This document shows positions 5,481 through 13,313 of a DNA stretch of 26,625 bases, in pieces. The number at the start of each line of letters is the position of its first letter. Position 1 is the stretch's first letter. Origin of the DNA: a virus; the IMG/VR virus record IMGVR_UViG_3300020437_000915, positions 1-26,625 of that record. One strand, written 5' to 3'. The notes beneath the pieces were generated by a model that worked only from the letters and a program-made list of their open reading frames with translations, was not told the DNA's origin and made no database searches. The translations under genes were made by a program, and so were the position numbers.

Positions 5481-5981
5481 ATGAAAAAATTATTGCCCGT
5501 TATCATGCTTTTGTTATCTGCTGGCACTGCCCACGCAGGTGGTCTTGTGACTAAACATGCATCCAGTGTGCAACTTACCGTGGACGCAGCACGTACAACT
5601 GCATCAAGAGTTGGGAATAGTTACGCTATTTCAGGAACTAACGTTACAACAACAGATGGTACTACTTCAGGTGTACTGAGTAGTGGTACTATTGCTTCTG
5701 GTGTTTACGGACCAGGTACTATCAAAGCTACTCAGACAAGTGCAACTAGTGGGGACAATTTCTCATTTAGTACTTCATTCACTCAAGGGGACGCTTTAAT
5801 AACAACTGCTCCTACTGTAGGTGCTGTTAGTGCATTCAGTTCACAGACTTCTTATGCTGCTGGTTCTGCTGGTGATCTTGCTGGTACTGTTGGACAAGAT
5901 GGCGCGGTCGCAGTAACAGCTGGTGGAGCTGGTACCGTGGCTACAGGACAATTCGTAACGGAAATCACAGTAATAGACTGA
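5481..5981 (+). CDS. Exported Ser/Thr/Gly/Ala-rich protein of unknown function
   Basis: 166 residues with a clear Sec signal peptide (MKKLLPVIMLLLSAGTAHA, cleavage after residue 19). The mature part is almost entirely small and polar residues, with many Thr, Ser, Gly and Ala, few charges, no cysteine, and short repeated phrases such as TTDGTTSG and GTIASG, as in beta-rich surface or fibre proteins. First of three plus-strand genes, with stop TGA-TAA followed 3 nt later by the next ATG. No convincing promoter is seen; an imperfect CTATATATC box lies near 5443-5452. Function unknown. Confidence 0.85.
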   Translation: MKKLLPVIMLLLSAGTAHAGGLVTKHASSVQLTVDAARTTASRVGNSYAISGTNVTTTDGTTSGVLSSGTIASGVYGPGTIKATQTSATSGDNFSFSTSFTQGDALITTAPTVGAVSAFSSQTSYAAGSAGDLAGTVGQDGAVAVTAGGAGTVATGQFVTEITVID

Positions 5982-5987
5982 TAAACT

Positions 5988-6419
5988 ATGAGGAATAGAC
6001 TTAAGTTATTCCTTTTAGTTGCTGCTATGGGTGGCATAAACCCAGTCATAGCAGTGCCTGTGGTGCCAAATTTCACCCAAGGCTCGATGACGTCTCATAC
6101 TGAGACTACTTCGACAGTGACTGAGACAATAAATTCGATGGATTATTCTACGGGGTATCAATACACCTCGACGGGATCAGGGGTAACAGCGAGTGGTAAC
6201 TTATCACCTACGACTGGTACTAACAATGTAACTATTAATGGCGTGACATCATCATGGACGGGAATAACAAACAAACCAACCTTCACACAGACAACACCAG
6301 GAGAAGCGTTCCAGTTTACAGAGACGTATTCAGGTCCTGGTTTACAAAATCACACGATCATCCAAAGGGTAACAGAAGTGACAAGCGTAACAGACACTAC
6401 AAGCATCTTCTCGCAATAA
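5988..6419 (+). CDS. Second exported Thr/Ser-rich protein
   Basis: 143 residues beginning MRNRLKLFLLVAAMGGINPV, a signal peptide likely cleaved after IAVP or nearby (about residue 22). The mature part is rich in Thr, Ser and Gly (SHTETTSTVTETINS, SGNLSPTTGTNNVTING), has no cysteine, and ends IIQRVTEVTSVTDTTSIFSQ. It resembles the preceding gene in composition, so both may have a common function or fold. It is in the same reading frame as that gene after a 6-nt gap. The last 166 nt are shared with the third gene if that one starts at 6254. Family not recognised. Confidence 0.82.
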   Translation: MRNRLKLFLLVAAMGGINPVIAVPVVPNFTQGSMTSHTETTSTVTETINSMDYSTGYQYTSTGSGVTASGNLSPTTGTNNVTINGVTSSWTGITNKPTFTQTTPGEAFQFTETYSGPGLQNHTIIQRVTEVTSVTDTTSIFSQ

Positions 6420-7114
6420 GTGGAATCTGTCTTAGTCTTCATCCTACTAATGCTTTTGCTGAGGGCATTGGCGGGGTAAGTGCAACTGCATCGCCGATCG
6501 CGAATAGTTCTGGCTCAGTGACCAACCAAGCTATACAAGTTTTACAAGGACCGTATATAACAAACACATATGGTGGTGGCATTCAGTGTCAAGGACCCAC
6601 CAGAAATTTTACGCCATTCCTCACAGGGACTGCTTCATGGACAAAACCGTACGAGGGATATTATGATTCGCCAGTGTACGACATGCGTGACTTAGATGAT
6701 GATGGTGCACCAGATAATCCAGGTGACATCCTCTATCATGTTCCCACAAGAACTGGACAGAAAGATAATTATAGTTTAAGTGCAGGTTTCTCCATGACAT
6801 GGAGTACACCATTAGATAAAGAACTACAGCAGCAATGTAAAGATGCAGCTGCTGCAAACATAGCATATATGCTACAAAACACTGCTAATAAAAGATTAGA
6901 CTTTGAGATAGCCAGATTGAAAAATTGTGGAAGTTTGATGAAAGAGGGTATCATGTTCCATCCAAAGTCTCCTTATTATAGTGTATGTGCTGACGTTGTT
7001 GTACAGAATGTAAATAATATAGCTCCACATGCACATAGCATCCCTAAGATTACTCCTAAGGTTAGTAATGATGCTAGTGTTTTAAAAGAAGTATCAATAG
7101 GATACGGTAAATAA
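6254..7114 (+). CDS. Third exported protein, four cysteines in the mature part; start uncertain
   Basis: 286 residues from the only usual in-frame start, ATG at 6254. A signal-peptide-like stretch (KHLLAISGICLSLHPTNAFA, predicted cut before EGIGG) begins only at about residue 49, yet no ATG, GTG or TTG lies in frame between 6254 and it. The real start may be a rare codon, or the product may be joined to the preceding frame. The mature part contains TNTYGGGIQCQGPTRNF, an Asp-rich segment DLDDDGAPDNPGD (calcium-loop-like) and a helical C-terminal half with cysteines in QQQCKDAAA, LKNCGS and YSVCADV. It ends 0 nt from the next, convergent gene. Function unknown. Confidence 0.7.
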   Translation: MDGNNKQTNLHTDNTRRSVPVYRDVFRSWFTKSHDHPKGNRSDKRNRHYKHLLAISGICLSLHPTNAFAEGIGGVSATASPIANSSGSVTNQAIQVLQGPYITNTYGGGIQCQGPTRNFTPFLTGTASWTKPYEGYYDSPVYDMRDLDDDGAPDNPGDILYHVPTRTGQKDNYSLSAGFSMTWSTPLDKELQQQCKDAAAANIAYMLQNTANKRLDFEIARLKNCGSLMKEGIMFHPKSPYYSVCADVVVQNVNNIAPHAHSIPKITPKVSNDASVLKEVSIGYGK

Positions 7115-7846
7115 TTATTTCTTTATAGGTGGCAAACCTTTCTTTGCACGATATTCATTAGTTTTTATTTCTGAACGGGTAGGTGGAGTAATCTTCTTAC
7201 CCAATTTTTTTTGTACAGTTGTAGTAAGTTTTTTGATAATTGGTTTTATAAGTCTTAATAGTAATGGTGTTGCTGCAGCTCCTGCTGTTGCTACCACTGC
7301 TATAGCCACTGTAGTCGTTGCTTGATTTATAGAAGGTAAAAATTTCTCGGCTGGTGTGGTAGGTTCATACAACGTTATACAGGTTTTACCATCTGTACTT
7401 AGTTCATGACCAGTCACTCTCTCATCACCTGACTGTGTTAAGTCACCAACTCTTAAGTTGGCAGGACCTGGACAAGGTACTTCTCCTCCAAGATCACCAG
7501 TAGGGGGAACCTCAGGTGGTTCAACCTCTGGTGGTGGTTCAACTTGTGGTGGTGGAACATCTCTTTGTATTACTAATTGCTCTGGTGTATAGTCCATCGC
7601 ATCATAAGATGGATACTGACCATCACAAAAAGTAACAGTCCCTTCAGGATCTTCCTTAGGAAGAGAGGGACTTTTACCTTTATCTTCTGGGTGTGCTTCC
7701 ACACAACCTGGCATATCAACTATTGGACTCCCAATGTTTACTGTCACGGGTGGTGCCCATGGAACTAATGGAGTACTAACATTAGGATTCACAATAGGGA
7801 TCTCAGGTACACTGACACCTCTAATATTAATCTCTTCTATTTCCAT
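7115..7846 (-). CDS. Proline-rich protein with C-terminal membrane helix
   Basis: 243 residues. The N-terminal 170 are rich in Pro, Val and Glu, with a proline repeat at about residues 98-115 (PPPQVEPPPEVEPPEVPP) and five cysteines (at about 48, 74, 125, 156 and none in the tail). A hydrophobic helix (about 177-200) is followed by a basic tail (KPIIKKLTTTVQKKLGKKI). This suggests a tail-anchored protein with an extended stalk. The start overlaps the upstream gene's stop (TAATG). Family not recognised. It is the last gene of the run behind the late box at 9268. Confidence 0.75.
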   Translation of the reverse strand: MEIEEINIRGVSVPEIPIVNPNVSTPLVPWAPPVTVNIGSPIVDMPGCVEAHPEDKGKSPSLPKEDPEGTVTFCDGQYPSYDAMDYTPEQLVIQRDVPPPQVEPPPEVEPPEVPPTGDLGGEVPCPGPANLRVGDLTQSGDERVTGHELSTDGKTCITLYEPTTPAEKFLPSINQATTTVAIAVVATAGAAATPLLLRLIKPIIKKLTTTVQKKLGKKITPPTRSEIKTNEYRAKKGLPPIKK

Positions 7847-8454
7847 TAACAGTTTTTATTCAAGTCCTCCGCCATATTTCCACCTATATCAGCTCCCTGA
7901 TTACCACCAAACATTGCCACCCAACCAGCAGCGACCCAACCAACAAAGGGGATACTACTGAGAGAAGGAGCAGCAGCCGCACCAATGCTTGTACCAACAA
8001 GACGACCTGTACCTTCTGCTGATCCGATTGCTTTGATACATGCTTCGCTTTTTCGGGCAGCAGTTATCTCCGCAGCTTGTCCAGCAGTCAAACCAGGTTG
8101 CATATCAATCCAAGATCTATGATTTGATACAGGACCTCCTTGGTTGATCTGACCATCCATGAAGTATTCTTCTACTACCTTAGTAGTTTCATTTGCAAGA
8201 CCTAAGAAACCACCTTTCTCTTTGATATCCTTAGTGATATATGCTGTCTTAGGATCATTAGCAGTATAACTTAACTTATATCCTTCCTTATCTGCCTGTA
8301 CAACATAAGATGTGTATGGTGTTACTGGGATGTCTAACTTAGGTAACTTACTTTCAGTTTTTCTACTAGCAATATATCCTATCATTCCCAGATGAGATAC
8401 TGCAAATAAACTACCAACCACTCCAATTGATATCCATTTGATATCTAATTTCAT
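7846..8454 (-). CDS. Membrane-anchored protein with Gly-rich hydrophobic C-terminus
   Basis: 202 residues. An N-terminal hydrophobic helix (about residues 8-29, WISIGVVGSLFAVSHLGMIG) is followed by a soluble domain and then by a Gly/Ala-rich hydrophobic hairpin (about 152-190: GTSIGAAAAPSLSS, PFVGWVAAGWVAMFGG), reminiscent of glycine-zipper or pore-forming segments. An AGGAGG ribosome binding site stands just ahead of the ATG. One possibility is a membrane-inserting phage protein; nothing ties it to a named family. Confidence 0.75.
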   Translation of the reverse strand: MKLDIKWISIGVVGSLFAVSHLGMIGYIASRKTESKLPKLDIPVTPYTSYVVQADKEGYKLSYTANDPKTAYITKDIKEKGGFLGLANETTKVVEEYFMDGQINQGGPVSNHRSWIDMQPGLTAGQAAEITAARKSEACIKAIGSAEGTGRLVGTSIGAAAAPSLSSIPFVGWVAAGWVAMFGGNQGADIGGNMAEDLNKNC

Positions 8455-8463
8455 AATAACCTC

Positions 8464-8676
8464 CTAGAATGGTGCTACTGGTAAAGCAGGACCAGTGGCA
8501 TCAGGCATCATATCTGGAAGAGATCCAGTAACAGATCCTAACGCTGCTTCTGTAATTTTTGATTTGACGCTATCGATAATCGCGTCCTTGCGTATGAATA
8601 CGTAACCACCAAGACCAACAACGGTGAGAGATACAATACCACTTGCAATAGCGATTCCATTAATCAGTTTTTGCAT
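8464..8676 (-). CDS. 70-residue single-helix membrane protein
   Basis: MQKLINGIAIASGIVSLTVV starts one membrane helix (about residues 5-28), followed by a basic, helical middle (IRKDAIIDSVKSKITEAALG) and a Pro/Ala-rich end (PDMMPDATGPALPVAPF). It overlaps the upstream 39-residue ORF by 17 nt and lies 9 nt before the 202-residue gene. Part of the membrane-protein run; function unknown. Confidence 0.72.
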   Translation of the reverse strand: MQKLINGIAIASGIVSLTVVGLGGYVFIRKDAIIDSVKSKITEAALGSVTGSLPDMMPDATGPALPVAPF

Positions 8677-8779
8677 CGTTCATTTCCTCATAAGCATATT
8701 TCATTATATAGGCTATCAGAATTGTAACTGATATTACCAAGATCAGTACCATTATATTCACACCGTGAACTACGGTCAT
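8660..8779 (-). CDS. 39-residue single-helix membrane microprotein
   Basis: MTVVHGVNIMVLILVISVTI continues into LIAYIM and a charged tail KYAYEEMNDAKTD. One helix with a short external N-terminus is likely. The ATG overlaps the stop of the 27-residue ORF (ATGA), and the 3' end overlaps the 70-residue gene, indicating a translationally chained series. Confidence 0.6.
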   Translation of the reverse strand: MTVVHGVNIMVLILVISVTILIAYIMKYAYEEMNDAKTD

Positions 8780-8859
8780 TTCTTGAATACACCTACTTTT
8801 GCAAGTAAGTAAATAGATAATGTTGTCCAGAAGACAACTTCCAATCCAATGTTATTCAT
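8776..8859 (-). CDS. 27-residue single-helix membrane microprotein
   Basis: MNNIGLEVVFWTTLSIYLLA followed by KVGVFKK: one short hydrophobic helix with a basic end. It sits 3 nt after the stop of the 127-residue membrane gene and overlaps the next ORF by 4 nt. The call rests on chain position and topology. Confidence 0.5.
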   Translation of the reverse strand: MNNIGLEVVFWTTLSIYLLAKVGVFKK

Positions 8860-8862
8860 GTT

Positions 8863-9246
8863 TTAAGAACTAATTTTTACTGCAGGAACTTCTAATTTGA
8901 TAGTTTGAGTTGGTGCTGACTGTGTTGCTTTTTCAATTAGTTTCTCCATATCTGCTTTTGATATGTTTGGAGCATCACTGTTAGAACTCTTCTTCTTACC
9001 CCCAGCTTGGACACCGAAAGTAGCTGTAACTCCCGTAAACACTGAAGCTATAAAGGTCGGATCAATTTTGTCTTGTTCCCATCCAGGTATTGTAACATAA
9101 TTTAATGTCAATATTCCACCAGACCAGATCAAGATACCTAATCGTACAAACGTACTAAGAATAGCAAGTTGCTCTTCCTTGTCGTCCATTGCATCTTTAA
9201 GTTTGCCAATAGGACCTTTAGGTTTCTCAACTTTAGTATCTGCCAT
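8863..9246 (-). CDS. Two-helix membrane protein, holin-like in topology
   Basis: 127 residues: a basic N-terminus (MADTKVEKPKGPIGKLKDAM), two hydrophobic segments (about residues 28-48, LSTFVRLGILIWSGGILTLN, and 66-82, FIASVFTGVTATFGVQA), then a charged tail (GGKKKSS..., KADMEKLIEKA). Small size, two helices and a charged C-terminus are shared with many holins, but I see no family signature, so this is a topology argument only. It is the first gene behind the late-type box at 9268-9275. Confidence 0.8.
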   Translation of the reverse strand: MADTKVEKPKGPIGKLKDAMDDKEEQLAILSTFVRLGILIWSGGILTLNYVTIPGWEQDKIDPTFIASVFTGVTATFGVQAGGKKKSSNSDAPNISKADMEKLIEKATQSAPTQTIKLEVPAVKISS

Positions 9247-9266
9247 AGTTATATTTTAATGCTGCT

Positions 9267-10142
9267 TTATTTATCAAGTTCAACTTCTTCTGTTTTTGCT
9301 TCTTTACCTACAGGTGTTGGTTCAACATCTGAAGATGGTGCTACCCTTCCTAAGTATGGGTCATAATCAAATAAACCATCTAAAGTTTTTGAATCCAACT
9401 GAGGTGCTTGTTGATCCCAAAAGTTCTTAACACCCATGTAACTACTACGATGGAAAACATCAACATGCTCTGGATGAATAGAAGAACCCAAAGGAATATG
9501 ATAAAGCATCAATGGCATAGCATAAGATTTACCAGGATTATAAAGTAAGTCATCAGCAACTGGACGTGGTTTGACTCCACTATCAAGTTTCCATTTACCA
9601 TTACGTCTTTCATGAAAACGCATGAGTTTCTCTGCATGGGATCTACGAATAGCATAACAGGCAGTAGAGAAATCATTTACAAATCTTTCATGAAGTCTTG
9701 CATGAATAGTTGTAGTACTAATAATTGCCATCTGGAAAATGTCCCAGTCATAAGGTAACTTAGATATAACATGTTTCCAATTAAATCTCCAAGATTTTAC
9801 AATACTCATATCACAATCATCTTCCATCATGATTGCATACTCACTATCAGATGTTTCTAACCAAGTCTTGATTGCCTTAAGGTGAGAAGTAACACATCCA
9901 ATTTCACCAGAGGTCATCATCTCAGGATACCTACCAGCAAGTACATCACTAAGGTCATCATCTCTACCATCATATGCAGAAATTCTGGTTACGTCAGTGA
10001 GTTCCCATTCTTTAAATTGAGATTGCATGTATTCCCATCTCTCTGGTTGACCATCAAGATTGATACAGTAGACAGGACCAAATCCTCTTAGTTTTTCTAC
10101 TGCTTTATTTTTAATTACTGGTGGTGGTAGTTCTTGAAACAT
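9267..10142 (-). CDS. Glycosyltransferase family 25 (LPS-type)
   Basis: 291 residues. The GT25 marks are CINLDGQPERWEYM (about residues 26-40), SGEIGCVTSHLKAI (78-91) and MMEDDCDMS (105-113), the last holding the metal- and nucleotide-binding acidic residues. GT25 enzymes (for example Lex2B or LpsA types) add galactose or glucose to bacterial lipo-oligosaccharide. There is no signal peptide, so it acts in the cytoplasm. Its start lies 32 nt inside the upstream glycosyltransferase. It is the last gene of the glycan cluster; the acidic C-terminus (KEAKTEEVELDK) looks disordered. Acceptor and donor sugar cannot be read from sequence. Confidence 0.9.
   Translation of the reverse strand: MFQELPPPVIKNKAVEKLRGFGPVYCINLDGQPERWEYMQSQFKEWELTDVTRISAYDGRDDDLSDVLAGRYPEMMTSGEIGCVTSHLKAIKTWLETSDSEYAIMMEDDCDMSIVKSWRFNWKHVISKLPYDWDIFQMAIISTTTIHARLHERFVNDFSTACYAIRRSHAEKLMRFHERRNGKWKLDSGVKPRPVADDLLYNPGKSYAMPLMLYHIPLGSSIHPEHVDVFHRSSYMGVKNFWDQQAPQLDSKTLDGLFDYDPYLGRVAPSSDVEPTPVGKEAKTEEVELDK
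9268..9275 (-). promoter_or_regulatory. Late-type promoter box for the membrane-protein run
   Basis: The minus strand reads GATAAATA, matching the NATAAATA late form, 21 nt before the ATG at 9246 and overlapping the end of the GT25 gene. No sigma70 -35 box is found at the right distance, so expression late in infection is the likely reading. Confidence 0.5.
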
Positions 10143-10938
10143 AGTATGGAAGATTAGTAATGTAGTCTTTTAGTTGGTGTTTATCAAATCTTTGGGTCTT
10201 TTCCCATTCCTTATTATTATGATCCATGTGTGGGTTATTGAACCAAGAGTTTTCAGTTCGGGAATGTTCTAAGTGGTATACTGTATTACCACACCTCTGT
10301 ACATTATACCCTAACTTTTTGAATCTGTGGTATCTTTCAACATCTTCTGGTGCATATGCCCTGAAGTTTTCATTCTCCATGCCACCCTCAATGTAAGACT
10401 TAGTATTAAAGAATTGACAAAATCCATATTGTGCGTCATAAGGAGTAGATACATCGATCAAGGTTCTGAAATCGAAATTATTATTTAAGAAATTAGAGAC
10501 GACTTCATCGGTTGCGTTTACTCTTTGTTGAGCAGTTCCTCTTGCATATGGATACACAAGATCAGCACCTTCCCTAATTAATTTATATGCTTCTTTATAG
10601 GAGGTTTTAGGAAGTAAAATATCTGTATCATAATTTACAACAACAGAAGTCTCTACCTCCATCAACATATCATTGAGAACCTTTTGTCTATGAAACAATG
10701 GTTCATCAGTTTGAATAAAGGAATGATGAATATTAAAAATATCACCCTCACAATATTCTTCAATTTGTGGAAGAGCTGAAGTAAAAAAGATAGATTCTTC
10801 ATCATGCTCATGTATAATAAAGTTTGTATCAAATATTGTGTTTAGATAGCATAAAGATGTAATGACATTCCTAAGTCTGTCATCAGATTCAATCCTTACA
10901 GGAATAATAAAAGTTACATCTTTTAAATTATCTTTCAT
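10111..10938 (-). CDS. GT2-like glycosyltransferase (GT-A fold)
   Basis: 275 residues from the ATG at 10938 (MKDNLKDVTFIIPVRIES). Upstream in-frame ATGs at 10950 and 10971 would add 4 or 11 residues; the chosen one puts the first beta strand (VTFIIPVR) in the usual place. VVNYDTDILLP carries the DxD metal site; GFCQFFNTKSYIEGGMENEN and YAPEDVERYHRFKKLGY match the acceptor side of chondroitin-polymerase or galactosyltransferase-type GT-A domains. Soluble cytoplasmic enzyme of the glycan cluster; sugar specificity unknown. Confidence 0.82.
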   Translation of the reverse strand: MKDNLKDVTFIIPVRIESDDRLRNVITSLCYLNTIFDTNFIIHEHDEESIFFTSALPQIEEYCEGDIFNIHHSFIQTDEPLFHRQKVLNDMLMEVETSVVVNYDTDILLPKTSYKEAYKLIREGADLVYPYARGTAQQRVNATDEVVSNFLNNNFDFRTLIDVSTPYDAQYGFCQFFNTKSYIEGGMENENFRAYAPEDVERYHRFKKLGYNVQRCGNTVYHLEHSRTENSWFNNPHMDHNNKEWEKTQRFDKHQLKDYITNLPYYVSRTTTTSN

Positions 10939-11665
10939 CTGGTTTACCATACTTATGCCAAAGGTATTCAATTTCTTCTTTATTAATTAACCAAGAAGTT
11001 CCATCCTCTGGATTTGAAAACTGACCATCATATTTTGTATTAGCACTTACTCTATCATCATGCTCTCTTATAGAAACAATAGTCTTATCAATAATCTTTG
11101 GTAAACCAAACGAAGAATAAAGACGTTGGTAGAAATCAGTGTCCATAAACAAGTCTACATTATCATCAAAGAATTCAGTAATTTCTGTTCTGAATGTAAT
11201 GACAGATGGATTACCAATCAGGTTGTTTCCTTCAAGTTGAAACTTTGCCCATTTAGGTGTCCTCTCTCTAAAGTATTCTTTAGTATTCTTAGTGTGGTTG
11301 TAACCACATGCTGCCCATTTTGATCCATCTGACATGGCATTGACAATAGTTTCTAGAGCAAGATTAGAATAGAAGAAATCATCCATAAACATAATCTTAG
11401 TGATATCTCCTGAAGCAAGTGATAATGCTACGTTGATGTTAGGAGAGATTCTACCTCTTCCATAGAAGTTGCGAACATATCTAATCTCAATGGCATCAGA
11501 GTATGCCTCACATACAGTCATAATATCATTGTTTTTACTATGATCAGATACAATGACTTCAAAATCTTGATAGGACTGACCTTTAATTGTTCCTAACAAT
11601 TCATTTAAATATTCATGTCCGTGTCCACCTGCCTCATGGGTAGGAATACAAATAGAAACTCTCAT
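10928..11665 (-). CDS. Glycosyltransferase family 2
   Basis: 245 residues from the ATG at 11665, which overlaps the stop of the GT11-like gene (ATGA); another in-frame ATG at 11677 would add MDKI. MRVSICIPTHEAGGHGHEYL opens the GT-A fold, FEVIVSDHSKNND follows, and IMFMDDFF supplies the acidic DxD-like site. These inverting enzymes transfer a sugar from a nucleotide donor in the cytoplasm. The C-terminus ends in a charged helix (EIEYLWHKYGKPDER). Donor and acceptor cannot be told. Confidence 0.88.
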   Translation of the reverse strand: MRVSICIPTHEAGGHGHEYLNELLGTIKGQSYQDFEVIVSDHSKNNDIMTVCEAYSDAIEIRYVRNFYGRGRISPNINVALSLASGDITKIMFMDDFFYSNLALETIVNAMSDGSKWAACGYNHTKNTKEYFRERTPKWAKFQLEGNNLIGNPSVITFRTEITEFFDDNVDLFMDTDFYQRLYSSFGLPKIIDKTIVSIREHDDRVSANTKYDGQFSNPEDGTSWLINKEEIEYLWHKYGKPDER

Positions 11666-12447
11666 AATTTTATCCAAGTATCGGGTATAATGTCTTGCGT
11701 ATTATTTGCTGCTGTATATCCTTCAGTTCCAAACCATCTATTAGGTGCAATAATCTGTTCACTCTTAGATAAGAAAGCACCCCACCAACTGAAGGAACTA
11801 TTAGCAATGATGTGGTGTGTACACATAGTCATCAAACACATATCAATTAAATTATCACCTGATTCAGAAACCATAAATCTATTACCTGAGAAAAGTTTTT
11901 CTTTCATACACCACTCAGGTTCATCAGAGAAAACAAGTACAGGTATTTTAGCATCAAACTTTGATAGTGCTTTCTCATAATACTCCATTGAACATGGTGG
12001 ATGATCAACTGCCTTCTCAACATAGTCAGTTCTACGAACATGAAGTGAAATAATCTCATCAAAATCTTCCATCATTTCTTTACAAGGTTCAAGAACATCT
12101 TTTTTAAATGTGAAGTCTTGACGTATACTATCTTCAATGTCAGAGAAATACTTATAAGTTTGAAAATAACCAAACAAGTTTACATTGTCTGGGCAGTTAT
12201 CAACATACTCTTGATCATAATGAAACTGTTTCTCTTGATGATATGTACCAGGAATAAATGTTTTTGATTTTAAATTAGGAAGAGTAAATGCTTCAAATAA
12301 TTGATGATCGTGCCACTCATCTTTAAAGGTGCAATCAGGGATAGTAAATTCATATCCATGTTTATTAGCAATACCTCTCAAGGCAGCATACTGAAACATC
12401 TGATTACCAAGTCGTCCATGCCGACCAATATGATTAAAACCGATCAT
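11662..12447 (-). CDS. GT11 family glycosyltransferase (alpha-1,2-fucosyltransferase-like)
   Basis: 261 residues with the full GT11 signature set: GRLGNQMFQYAALRGIANKH (residues 11-30), LHVRRTDYV (135-143, the GDP-sugar-binding HxRRxDY motif), VFSDEPEWC (172-180) and ANSSFSWWGAFLS (215-227). GT11 enzymes move L-fucose from GDP-L-fucose, usually to galactose. No GDP-fucose synthesis gene is in the window, but a GDP-mannose 3,5-epimerase (20584-21714) would yield GDP-L-galactose, which differs from GDP-L-fucose only by a hydroxyl at C6; use of that donor is an inference. All motifs are intact. Confidence 0.93.
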   Translation of the reverse strand: MIGFNHIGRHGRLGNQMFQYAALRGIANKHGYEFTIPDCTFKDEWHDHQLFEAFTLPNLKSKTFIPGTYHQEKQFHYDQEYVDNCPDNVNLFGYFQTYKYFSDIEDSIRQDFTFKKDVLEPCKEMMEDFDEIISLHVRRTDYVEKAVDHPPCSMEYYEKALSKFDAKIPVLVFSDEPEWCMKEKLFSGNRFMVSESGDNLIDMCLMTMCTHHIIANSSFSWWGAFLSKSEQIIAPNRWFGTEGYTAANNTQDIIPDTWIKL

Positions 12448-13313
12448 AAGAATTTCAGGAGATTGTTTACACGATTGATGAAGGTATGGTTTTCTTTAAC
12501 ATAAGTCATTGCTGCCTTCATGTCAACTGTTCTATTTACCTCTGCATTTAAAAGGTTTTCATACAAAGTATGAGGTGTACCACCAAACACAATGTGATCT
12601 CCTAATGCTCTTTTCACCAGTGGAGAATTAGTACCAGTAATTCTACCATAACTAATATTCTTAAACATTCTACACGGAATGTATCCACATTGCAAGTGCC
12701 AATCACTTCTAAAGTCAGGACATAAAAACGAAGATCTAATTAAGTTCCTATTCTCTTCATCAGATGCATTCTGAGTATAAACATCAAACTGAACCTGGTG
12801 CTTTTCATTCATAATATTTGCGAACTCTTGTGCCCACCATGGTCCTTGTTCATAGAGCATTGCAACATAATTTACTTTCTTTCTGGTAGGTACGAATTCA
12901 ACATAATCATCAGTATCAATTTCATCTGGTAGAAGATCAGTTCCCCAACATTGATAAATTGATCTTGTAGATTCATCCCAATAAGTAAGATCGGCAACCT
13001 TCTCATGGATCTCTTCTTGAGGAAGATAGTTACCAAGTTTTATAATATTCTCATATGGAATACCTTGATCAACCAACTCTTGTGTGGGAAGATGATGAGT
13101 AATATATTTACAATCTTTTCTGATTGGCATACCTGCCTTCACAGAATCTTCTACAAAAATTACAGAGTTTGATACGTCTACACTATCTACGTCAGTAGTA
13201 TCAACCCAATGTGTTTCCCAACCAAGTTTCTTGAATGCTCTGTAGTATCCGTTCTGAACGTAACTATGAGTTGAGGTATGAAGTTTATGTGCCCAAATAA
13301 TAACTTTGTTCAT
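12444..13313 (-). CDS. Probable glycosyltransferase, family unassigned
   Basis: 289 residues: MNKVIIWAHKLHTSTHSYVQ, then GYYRAFKKLGWETHWVDTTD, an N-terminal alternation of strand and helix like a GT-B fold. Later blocks include CKYITHHLPTQELVDQGIP, VPTRKKVNYVAMLYEQGPWW and ISYGRITGTNSPLVKRALGD; the last lies where GT-B enzymes bind the donor sugar. I cannot give a CAZy family. It overlaps its neighbours by 4 nt on each side, within a run of glycosyltransferases, which is the main support for its role. Confidence 0.65.
   Translation of the reverse strand: MNKVIIWAHKLHTSTHSYVQNGYYRAFKKLGWETHWVDTTDVDSVDVSNSVIFVEDSVKAGMPIRKDCKYITHHLPTQELVDQGIPYENIIKLGNYLPQEEIHEKVADLTYWDESTRSIYQCWGTDLLPDEIDTDDYVEFVPTRKKVNYVAMLYEQGPWWAQEFANIMNEKHQVQFDVYTQNASDEENRNLIRSSFLCPDFRSDWHLQCGYIPCRMFKNISYGRITGTNSPLVKRALGDHIVFGGTPHTLYENLLNAEVNRTVDMKAAMTYVKENHTFINRVNNLLKFL

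Noticed and set aside
5852-6076. Minus-strand 74-residue ORF within the exported-protein block.
   Set aside because: It is antisense to two genes that have good signal peptides and has no start signals of its own.
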